Source: Microbacterium sp. KUDC0406 (GTDB lineage: Bacteria > Actinomycetota > Actinomycetes > Actinomycetales > Microbacteriaceae). Taken from it: a stretch of DNA of 64,000 bases. Positions within the stretch are counted from its first letter, which is position 1, and the number at the start of each line of letters is the position of its first letter. The notes below the pieces were generated by a model. It was given only the letters and a program-made list of their open reading frames with translations, ran no database searches and was not told where the DNA came from. Shown here in pieces: positions 57,477 to 64,000 of this stretch. The position numbers and the translations under genes are program-made. The stretch covers positions 1,426,001 to 1,490,000 of the forward strand of contig NZ_CP091138.1 of NCBI RefSeq assembly GCF_021582875.1, in the 5' to 3' direction.

Positions 57477-58624
57477 GAGGTGACGACCTGCGCCGTGCCG
57501 AGCGGTGCGTCGGGGCCCATCTCTGCGGCGATGCGGTTCGCCTCCTCGATCAGGGTGGCGACGATGTCCGCCTCGGGCACGGTCTTGATGACCTCGCCCT
57601 TGACGAAGATCTGCCCCTTGCCGTTGCCCGAGGCGACGCCGAGGTCTGCCTCGCGTGCCTCGCCCGGTCCGTTCACGACGCATCCCATCACGGCGACGCG
57701 CAGCGGCACGGTCATGTCCTTCAGCCCCTCGGTGACGTCGTCGGCGAGCGTGTAGACGTCGACCTGCGCGCGTCCGCAGGACGGGCAGGACACGATCTCG
57801 AGTTTGCGCTCGCGCAGGTTCAGCGACTGCAGGATCTGGTGCCCGACCTTGACCTCTTCGGCCGGCGGGGCCGAGAGCGAGACGCGGATCGTGTCGCCGA
57901 TTCCCTCGCCGAGCAGGATTCCGAATGCCGTGGCGCTCTTGATCGTGCCCTGGAACGCCGGGCCGGCCTCGGTGACGCCGAGGTGCAGGGGCCAGTCGCC
58001 GCGCTCGGCGAGCAGGCGGTAGGCCTTGACCATCACGACCGGGTCGTTGTGCTTGACCGAGATCTTGAAGTCGTGGAAGTCGTGCTCCTCGAACAGCGAC
58101 GCCTCCCAGACCGCGCTCTCCACGAGCGCCTCCGGCGTGGCCTTGCCGTACTTCTCGAGCAGGCGGGGGTCGAGCGAGCCCGCGTTCACGCCGATGCGCA
58201 GCGAGACGCCGGCATCCTTCGCGGCCTTGGCGATCGCGCCGACCTGGTCGTCGAACTTGCGGATGTTGCCCGGGTTCACGCGCACCGCACCGCAGCCGGC
58301 GTCGATCGCCTGGAACACGTACTTGGGCTGGAAGTGGATGTCGGCGATGACGGGGATCTGACTCTTCTTCGCGATGATGTGCAGAACGTCGGCGTCGTCC
58401 TGCGACGGCACCGCGACGCGCACGATCTCGCAGCCCGATGCGGTCAGCTCCGCGATCTGCTGCAGGGTTCCGTTGATGTCGGTGGTCTTCGTCGTGGTCA
58501 TCGATTGGACGCTGACAGGAGCGTCGCCCCCGACGAGCACCTTGCCGACCCGGATCTGACGGGACTTGCGACGAGGCGCGAGGACTTCCGGGACGCGCGG
58601 CATCCCCAGGTTCACTGCTGGCAC
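57473..58624 (-). CDS. ispG: (E)-4-hydroxy-3-methylbut-2-enyl-diphosphate synthase
   Basis: A 383-residue MEP-pathway enzyme with a 4Fe-4S cluster. [25 protein letters not shown] starts the TIM barrel; [11 protein letters not shown] and [11 protein letters not shown] supply the cluster Cys residues. GTG at 58624 is chosen because GGAGG lies there; a second GTG at 58615 has better spacing (9 nt) and may be the true start. Standard rseP-ispG neighbour relation, with the anthranilate synthase gene placed between. Confidence 0.95.
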   Translation of the reverse strand: MPAVNLGMPRVPEVLAPRRKSRQIRVGKVLVGGDAPVSVQSMTTTKTTDINGTLQQIAELTASGCEIVRVAVPSQDDADVLHIIAKKSQIPVIADIHFQPKYVFQAIDAGCGAVRVNPGNIRKFDDQVGAIAKAAKDAGVSLRIGVNAGSLDPRLLEKYGKATPEALVESAVWEASLFEEHDFHDFKISVKHNDPVVMVKAYRLLAERGDWPLHLGVTEAGPAFQGTIKSATAFGILLGEGIGDTIRVSLSAPPAEEVKVGHQILQSLNLRERKLEIVSCPSCGRAQVDVYTLADDVTEGLKDMTVPLRVAVMGCVVNGPGEAREADLGVASGNGKGQIFVKGEVIKTVPEADIVATLIEEANRIAAEMGPDAPLGTAQVVTS

Positions 58625-58688
58625 CCCTCCAGCGTACCCGGGCGTCACACGCTGGGGCCGGGCGCCGCCTGTGTGGTACTTTCGCCGT

Positions 58689-58724
58689 ATGTCCGCGACC
58701 CGCACCTGGTGGCCCGCCTCCTAG
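58689..58724 (+). CDS. Trp-rich leader peptide of the attenuator
   Basis: Eleven codons, [11 protein letters not shown], ending in TAG, with two adjacent UGG codons (58707-58712). An extended -10-like sequence TGGTACTTT ends 6 nt before the ATG, which would make the message leaderless. The Trp codons lie just ahead of the first stem, as in trp leader peptides. Confidence 0.85.
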   Translation: MSATRTWWPAS

Positions 58725-58777
58725 GCGGAGTTTCGCGTACCCACGAGAACCAGACCGCCTTCCGGGGCGGTCTTTTT
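58714..58777 (+). promoter_or_regulatory. Trp-type transcription attenuator
   Basis: Region 1 (CCGCC, 58714-58718) can pair with region 2 (GGCGG, 58724-58728). Region 2 can instead pair with region 3 (CCGCC, 58755-58759). Region 3-4 forms the terminator AGACCGCC / GGCGGTCT (58752-58759 and 58766-58773), ending in five T. Ribosome stalling at the Trp codons would cover region 1, free region 2 to pair with region 3, and block termination. Confidence 0.85.
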
Positions 58778-58813
58778 GCATCCCGCGCCGGATTCCCCGA
58801 TACAGGAGACCCG

Positions 58814-60696
58814 ATGGCCATCGCCGAACGCCTGCACGCCCTCACCGCCGACCCCGCCGCGTCCTTCGTGCTGATCGCGCGCGACGGCGGCGTGGAGCTG
58901 CTCACCGGCACTGTCGCCGACGTTGAGCTGCTGGCCGACATCCCGCTGGAGCGCGACCGCGAGGTCTTCGCCCTCGTCCCGTACCGCCAGGTGCGCGAGC
59001 GCGACTTCGAGGCGCAGGACGACGGCACGCCGCTGCGCTGCATCCTCGTCGAGGAGCACGAGCGGCTGGATGCCGCAGAGCTGATCGCTGCGCTGCCGAA
59101 CGCGCCGATCGCGCTGCGCGACAGCGGATTCGACATCTCCGACGAGGACTACGCCGCGATCGTGGAGCAGGTCATCGACGAGGAGATCGGCCGCGGCGAG
59201 GGTGCGAACTTCGTGATCCGCCGCGACTACCGGGCATCCTTCGACACCGACGACCGCACGGCGGCGCTGACCTGGTTCCGCGCGCTGCTCGAGCACGAGC
59301 GCGGCGCGTACTGGACGTTCGCGGTGATCACGCCCGGGCGCATCGCGGTGGGCGCGAGCCCCGAGGCCCACGTCGTCGCCCGCGACGGGATCGTCACGAT
59401 GAACCCGATCTCGGGCACGTTCCGGCATCCGGCGGGAGGTGCGACCAAGGCCGCGCTGACGGAGTTCCTCTCCTCGACGAAGGAGACCGAGGAGCTCTTC
59501 ATGGTCGTGGACGAAGAGCTCAAGATGATGAGCCAGGTCTGCTCGGACGGCGGGCACATCACCGGTCCGCATCTGAAGCAGATGTCACGGCTGACGCACA
59601 CGGAGTACATGCTCCGCGGGCAGAGCCGGCTGGACCCGCGCGACGTGCTGCGCGAGACGATGTTCGCACCGACGGTCACCGGGTCGCCGATGCAGAACGC
59701 CTGCGCAGTGATCCGCAGACACGAGCAGGCGCCGCGCGGCTATTACTCGGGCGTGGCGGCGCTGTTCAGCCCGAACGCGCACGGCGGACACGATCTGGAC
59801 GCTCCGATCCTCATCCGCACGGTCTACGTCGGCGACGGCCGCCTCGCCGTGCCGGTCGGGGCGACGCTGGTGCGGCACTCCGACCCGTACGGCGAGGTCG
59901 GCGAGACGCACGGGAAGGCCGCCGGGGTGCTGGGCGCGATCGGCGCCATCGAGCGCGACCACGCCGCCGAGGCGCGCAACGACGCGGATGCCCCGGATGC
60001 GACGCCTTCGCTCGCCGACGACCCCGAGATCGCAGAGCTGCTCGCCTCGCGCAACGCGCGCCTCGCAGAGTTCTGGCTGCAGCCGCAGGATGCCGCGACC
60101 GCCGGCGCCATGGCCGGTCGCACAGCGCTCGTGGTGGACGCCGAGGACCGGTTCACCACGATGCTCGCCCACCAGCTGCGCCACCTCGGGCTGGACGCAC
60201 GGGTCGTCCCCTGGGACGCCGTGACCGACGACGAGATCGCTGCCGCCGACCTCGTCGTCGCCGGCCCCGGGCCCGGCGACCCGCGGGACGCCTCGTCGCC
60301 GCGCATCGCGCGCATGCGGCAGGTCGTCGCGCAGCGCCGCGCCGCGGACGCCCCGCTGCTGGCCGTGTGCCTGAGCCACCAGATCCTCGCGAACTCACTG
60401 GGGATCCCGCTGGTCCCGCTGGATGCCCCGCACCAGGGCGTGCAGAAGACGGTTCCGGTGTTCGGCGAGGACGCCTCGGTCGGCTTCTACAACACGTTCA
60501 CTGCGCGGGTCTCCCCGGCACCGTCTCCGTGACGGATGCCGAGGTGTCGGCGGACGCCTCGACCGGAGACGTCTACGCGCTCCGCGGCGAGCGCTTCGCG
60601 TCGATCCAGGGCCACCTGGAGTCGATCCTGTCTCGCGACGGCATCCGCACACTTCAGCGCCTGACGGAGCACGCCCTGTCACTCGCACGTCGCTGA
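58814..60696 (+). pseudogene. Fused anthranilate synthase (TrpEG/PhzE-type), 1-base frameshift near the C-terminus
   Basis: About 627 residues when repaired, the same size as PhzE-type fusions. The N-terminal chorismate-binding half (GAYWTFAVITPGRIAVGASPEAHVV, VDEELKMMSQVCSDGGHITGP, SRLTHTEYMLRG) is followed by a class I glutaminase (VAGPGPGDPRDA, CLSHQIL nucleophile Cys). The frame breaks at 60508-60516; one added base gives LPGTVSVTDAEVS, and QGHLESIL (His and Glu of the triad) follows. The Trp-codon attenuator upstream argues for a tryptophan-biosynthetic role, not phenazines. Likely sequencing error. Confidence 0.82.
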
Positions 60697-60736
60697 CCGA
60701 GCGCCGTGCTGAGCGAGCGAAGCGAGTCGAAACGCA

Positions 60737-60777
60737 GAGACGAAACGCCTTCAGGTCAGCTGAGAGCGTTTCGTCTC
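60737..60777. repeat. Palindromic extragenic repeat (family A), copy 1
   Basis: GAGACGAAACG and CGTTTCGTCTC flank a 19-bp centre that itself holds TCAG/CTGA arms. Upstream is a GCTGAGCGAGCGAAGCGAG arm (60709-60727) shared with the other copies. It lies between the convergent anthranilate synthase and rseP genes. Confidence 0.8.
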
Positions 60778-60788
60778 GTCGCTGCGCT

Positions 60789-60836
60789 CCTCGCTCAACG
60801 ACCGCCTCGCTCAACGACCGCCTCGCTCAACGACCT
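60789..60836. repeat. Three 16-bp tandem repeats
   Basis: CCTCGCTCAACGACCG occurs three times in succession (the third differs at the last base). The unit is the outer part of the family A element, so it looks like a slipped or partially amplified repeat edge. Confidence 0.85.
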
Positions 60837-60844
60837 GAGGCGAC

Positions 60845-62158
60845 TCAGCCCAGCAGGTTCACGGGTTTGAGCAGGTCGGCGACGATCAGCAGGCCGCCCA
60901 TGCCGATCATCACGACCGCGACGACGACGGTGAGCGGCACGAGCCTCGTCGCGTCGACCGGCTTCGGCCTGCGTCGGCCGGTGAGCTTCGCCCAGGTGCG
61001 CTTGATGCCCTCCCACAGCGCGACGACGATGTGTCCGCCGTCCAGCGGCAGCAGCGGGATCAGGTTGAACACGAACAGTGCGATGTTCAGCGCGCCGAGC
61101 AGATAGAGCAGGGTGGAGAAGCGCGCGATCACCGGGCTGTCGGTCACCGCGACCTCGCCGGCGAGGCGTCCGACGCCCACGACGCTGAGCGGCCCGTTCG
61201 GGTCGCGCTCCGCGCCGGTGAAGACCGTGACGCCGATGTCCCACATGCGCTGCGGCAGGGTGACGATCATCGACGCGACGCCGCTGACCTGCTGACCGGT
61301 CATCTGCAGTCCGGTGCCGATGGGCTGCTGCACATAGGCGAGCTGAGAGGTGATGCCCGCGTATCCGACCTCGTGCATCACCGGATCGCCGTGCGCGTCC
61401 ACGACGAGCCGTCCTTCGGCATCCGTCTCCTGCCGCTCGGCGGCGACCGGAGTGAGCGTCGTGTCGACCTGCGTGCCGTGGCGCTCGACGACGACGGGCA
61501 GTGCCACGCCGGGAGACGCCTGGATGATCGAGGATGCCTCGGCGAAGCTGTCGACGTCCTCGCCGTCGACGCTCACCAGCACATCACCGGGCTGGATGCC
61601 TGCGTCGGCTGCGGGTGCCGCCGGGTCGTCCGGCTCGCACGCGGTCTGGCTGGTCCCGGCGGGGAGCACGCATTCGCTCACCGAGGCCACGGTCGTCGTG
61701 GCCTGCTGGATGCCGATGCCGGAGGCGACGATCGTGAAGATGAGCACACCGAGAACGAGGTTCATCAGCGGCCCGCCGAACATCACGATGACGCGCTTCC
61801 AGACCGGGAGCCTGTAGAACACCCGGTCCTCGGCGCCCTCCGCGATCGTCTCGTCATTGGCGGAGCGGGCATCCTGCACCAGCTTCGAGAACAGGCCCTT
61901 GGCGCTGCCGGTGTCCTTCGACGGCGGGTACATGCCCGACATCGAGATGAATCCGCCCAGCGGCAGCGCCTTCACGCCGTACTCGGTCTCGCCGATCTGC
62001 TTCGACCACAGCCGCGGGCCGAAGCCGATCATGTACTGGCCGACGCGCACGCCGAACAGCTTCGCGGGCACGAGGTGCCCGATCTCGTGCAGTCCGATGG
62101 ACAGCGCGAGACCGATCAGCATGAACAGGATGCCGCCCAGGTACAGCAGGATTTCCAC
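60845..62158 (-). CDS. rseP: Site-2 protease family zinc metalloprotease (RIP)
   Basis: A 437-residue membrane protease. GLHEIGHLVPAK holds the HEXXH zinc site in the first helix, and FNLIPLLPLDGGHIV carries the LDG motif of the later helix. A PDZ-like domain lies between (IQPGDVLVSVDGEDVDSFAEASSI). It cuts anti-sigma factors or other membrane substrates within the lipid layer. GTG at 62158 starts VEILLYLGGILFMLIG. Usual neighbour of ispG in actinobacteria. Confidence 0.92.
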   Translation of the reverse strand: MEILLYLGGILFMLIGLALSIGLHEIGHLVPAKLFGVRVGQYMIGFGPRLWSKQIGETEYGVKALPLGGFISMSGMYPPSKDTGSAKGLFSKLVQDARSANDETIAEGAEDRVFYRLPVWKRVIVMFGGPLMNLVLGVLIFTIVASGIGIQQATTTVASVSECVLPAGTSQTACEPDDPAAPAADAGIQPGDVLVSVDGEDVDSFAEASSIIQASPGVALPVVVERHGTQVDTTLTPVAAERQETDAEGRLVVDAHGDPVMHEVGYAGITSQLAYVQQPIGTGLQMTGQQVSGVASMIVTLPQRMWDIGVTVFTGAERDPNGPLSVVGVGRLAGEVAVTDSPVIARFSTLLYLLGALNIALFVFNLIPLLPLDGGHIVVALWEGIKRTWAKLTGRRRPKPVDATRLVPLTVVVAVVMIGMGGLLIVADLLKPVNLLG

Positions 62159-62227
62159 TCGATCACCGTACTGGCCGTGGCGAGGAATCCGCTGAGTCCC
62201 GAGGCCGCGTGAGAAACTGGACCCGTC

Positions 62228-63823
62228 ATGGTCACCGAACCCGCGTCTGCTCCCCTGCCCCCTGTCCTGCGTCCCGAACGGCCGCCGCACCGGTCGCTGA
62301 CCGACCTCGTCGAGCGCTTCGGCCTGGGTGTCCGCGGGGATCTGACGGGATTGACGGCCACGGGTATCACGCTCGCCACCGCCGACCTGCGCGAAGGCGA
62401 GGTGTTCGTCGGCATCCACGGTGCCCGTCGGCACGGTGCCGAGTTCGCCGCGCAGGCCACCGAACAGGGTGCCGTCGCCATCCTCACCGACGAGCAGGGG
62501 GCGCAGCTGGCCGCCCCGAGCGGGCTCCCGGTCCTCATCTCGGCCGATCCGCGCGCCGTGCTCGGCGCGATCAGCGCCTGGCTGTACGGCACCGACCGCG
62601 ACATGCCGACGCTGCTGGCTGTCACGGGCACCAACGGAAAGACCAGCACAGCGCACGTGCTCGAGGCCATCCTCAACCAGCTCGATGTCGTGACGGGCCT
62701 CAGCTCCACCGCCGAGCGGCACATCGCCGGGCGGACGATCGTGTCGCGGCTGACGACGCCCGAGTCCTCCGAGATGCACGCGCTGCTGGCGCTGATGCGC
62801 GAGCGCCACGTCGAGGCCGTCGCCGTCGAGGTGAGCGCCCAGGCGCTGTCACGGCACCGTGTGGACGGCATCGTCTTCGACGTCGCCGGATTCACCAACC
62901 TCACTCACGATCACCTCGACGACTACGGCGATCTGGAGACGTACCTCGAGGCGAAGCTCGCGCTGTTCCGTCCCGATCGCGCACGACGCGGCGTGGTGTG
63001 CGTTGACACGGCATCCGGCCTGGAGGTCGTCTCCCGTTCCGAGATCCCGGTGGTCACCGTGGGTGCTCCGCAGCTGTCGCAGGATGCGGATGCCGCAGCC
63101 CGAGCCGACTGGACCGTGCGCATCGAGCAGGAGACGCAACGCGCCACGACGTTCACCGTCCGCGCCCCCGGCGGCGCCGAGATCACCACGACGATCCCGG
63201 TGATCGGCGCGCACATGGCGGCCAACACCGGCCTCGCGATCGCCATGCTCGTAGAGGCCGGCTACGACGTCGAGCGGATCGCGGCGGCGCTGGAACGCGA
63301 CGGCGGCGTCGCCGCGGTGCTCCCCGGCCGCACCGAACTGGTGTCCGGCGCGCACGGCCCTGCGGTCTACGTCGATTTCTCGCACACCCCCGATTCATTC
63401 GAGAAGACCCTGGCCGCGGTGCGCAAGGTCACTCCCGGCCGTGTCCTGATGATGTTCGGCGCCTCCGGGAACCGGGACACGCTCAAGCGTCCGATCATGG
63501 GACGCGTCGCCGCGGAGGGCGCCGACGTCGTCATCGTGACCGATCATCACCCCCGGTACGAGGAGGCTGCGCCGATCCGCGCCGCGCTGCTGGAGGGCGC
63601 GCGCTCCGCGGGGACCGACGCCGAGATCCTCGAGGTCGCAGCTCCCGAGGACGCGATCCGCACCGCGGTCGCGATGACCGGTGAGGGCGACGCGATCCTG
63701 TGGGCCGGCCCCGGCCACCAGGACTACCGCGAGATCGACGGTGTGCGCACCCCGTTCTCCGCCCGCGACCTCGCGCGCCGGGCGCTGCGGGATGCCGGCT
63801 GGCCGACCCCTCCGGGTCGTTGA
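62228..63823 (+). CDS. Mur ligase family protein (MurE-like paralogue)
   Basis: A 531-residue ATP-dependent amide ligase with the three Mur domains. TGTNGKTSTAHVL is the P-loop; VDFSHTPDSFEKTLAAV matches the VDYAHTPD block. The third-residue selector, DNPR in meso-DAP-adding MurE, reads DHHPRYEEAAP. It therefore differs from the classical enzyme and may add another residue (Lys, Orn, homoserine or other, as used by Microbacterium cell walls). No other dcw genes are nearby. Divergent from rseP; its stop codon TGA belongs to the repeat that follows. Confidence 0.85.
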   Translation: MVTEPASAPLPPVLRPERPPHRSLTDLVERFGLGVRGDLTGLTATGITLATADLREGEVFVGIHGARRHGAEFAAQATEQGAVAILTDEQGAQLAAPSGLPVLISADPRAVLGAISAWLYGTDRDMPTLLAVTGTNGKTSTAHVLEAILNQLDVVTGLSSTAERHIAGRTIVSRLTTPESSEMHALLALMRERHVEAVAVEVSAQALSRHRVDGIVFDVAGFTNLTHDHLDDYGDLETYLEAKLALFRPDRARRGVVCVDTASGLEVVSRSEIPVVTVGAPQLSQDADAAARADWTVRIEQETQRATTFTVRAPGGAEITTTIPVIGAHMAANTGLAIAMLVEAGYDVERIAAALERDGGVAAVLPGRTELVSGAHGPAVYVDFSHTPDSFEKTLAAVRKVTPGRVLMMFGASGNRDTLKRPIMGRVAAEGADVVIVTDHHPRYEEAAPIRAALLEGARSAGTDAEILEVAAPEDAIRTAVAMTGEGDAILWAGPGHQDYREIDGVRTPFSARDLARRALRDAGWPTPPGR

Positions 63824-63903
63824 GCGAGCGGAGCGAGACGAAACGCTCTCAGGTCAGCTGAGACCGTTTCGTCTTCGCTCCTTCGTCGCTCCGCTCAACG
63901 ACC
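63815..63903. repeat. Palindromic extragenic repeat (family A), copy 2, full length
   Basis: An 89-bp inverted repeat from GGTCGTTGAGCGAGCGGAG to the matching ...CCGCTCAACGACC, with the inner GACGAAACG / CGTTTCGTC pair around CTCAGGTCAGCTGAG. The first bases overlap the last codons and stop of the Mur ligase gene. Confidence 0.85.
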
Positions 63904-63937
63904 ACGGGCGCACTCAACGACCGGCCCACCCCTCCGG

Positions 63938-64000
63938 GCCGTTGAGCGAGGGAGCGCCAGCGACCGAGACGAAACGCTCCCAGGTCAGCTGAAACCGTTT
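63938..64000. repeat. Palindromic extragenic repeat (family A), copy 3, cut by the window end
   Basis: Starts GGGCCGTTGAGCGAGG, then GAGACGAAACG, CAGGTCAGCTG and CGTTT at the window edge. ACCCCTCCGGG.CGTTGAGCGAG before it repeats the sequence at the end of the Mur ligase gene (63807-63828), suggesting a local duplication. Confidence 0.75.

Noticed and set aside
58814..60696. Phenazine gene cluster
   Set aside because: PhzE-like architecture alone is not evidence; no phzA-D, F or G genes follow and a Trp-codon attenuator precedes it.
60789..60836. CRISPR-like array
   Set aside because: Units are directly adjacent, without variable spacers, and no cas genes occur.

Overview
The window is a gene-dense, high-GC stretch of an actinobacterial chromosome, most likely Microbacterium or a close Microbacteriaceae relative. 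This is inferred from codon and GC character, an EfeUOB iron importer, PIT-type phosphate uptake, a Trp-codon leader, typical actinobacterial protein features and short extragenic repeats of a kind common in Micrococcales. No rRNA, tRNA, CRISPR array, prophage or transposase was found, and no stretch longer than about 300 bases is without a gene.

The minus strand carries a conserved actinobacterial housekeeping series: rseP (60.8-62.2 kb), ispG (57.5-58.6), proS (46.9-48.7), nusA-ylxR-infB-rbfA (44.5-39.9), truB, two small membrane genes and ribF (36.1-33.4), rpsO (18.8-19.1), pnp (6.9-9.2) and dapB (3.2-3.9). Accessory genes are interleaved in both orientations.

Layout by region. 0-6.6 kb: a SARP/BTAD regulator overlapping dapB, a GNAT, a Nudix hydrolase, a histidine phosphatase and an aldo/keto reductase-like protein with a degraded active site. 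6.9-12.7 kb: pnp, two tiny charged ORFs, an FMN reductase/LLM flavin monooxygenase pair and a membrane acyltransferase. 12.7-16.4 kb: efeB-efeO-efeU with a DtxR/IdeR-like operator. 16.5-18.7 kb: a 2OG-Fe(II) oxygenase and a cytosine-deaminase-like amidohydrolase whose start codon sits on a 22-bp perfect palindrome. 18.8-30.8 kb: rpsO, an MFS exporter, YceI, an FKBP, PrsW, aspartase, a metallophosphoesterase, the PIT transporter with its membrane partner, an S9 peptidase and pfkA. 31-44.5 kb: a SNF2 helicase and the ribF-truB...infB-nusA block, interrupted by mutY, a lipoprotein and a TetR/glycosyltransferase pair. 44.7-56.6 kb: a second glycosyltransferase, a LOG-family protein, proS, a PEP mutase-like enzyme, an RNB ribonuclease with a kinase-like partner, a GntR-controlled membrane protein, an OTC-like protein, hydrolases and reductases. 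56.6-64 kb: AlaX-like editing protein, ispG, a Trp-attenuated fused anthranilate synthase, rseP and a Mur ligase paralogue with a changed substrate motif.

Two observations matter most. First, seven genes (cpdA-like, ptrB-like, mutY, infB, LOG, an alpha/beta hydrolase and the anthranilate synthase) are each broken by one single-base frameshift, several in homopolymers, and one in the essential infB. This points to sequencing or consensus error rather than decay, so these genes should be read as intact in the organism. Second, several compact cis-regulatory elements can be read directly: a trp-type attenuator (58.69-58.78 kb), the efe operator, a palindrome at the amidohydrolase start, a 14-bp inverted repeat around the promoter of the GntR operon, and a palindrome inside the promoter of the TetR-linked glycosyltransferase. 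I did not find a convincing wholly new multi-gene system; the best candidates for novelty are the Mur ligase paralogue, the tetrad-less reductase and the OTC-like protein.
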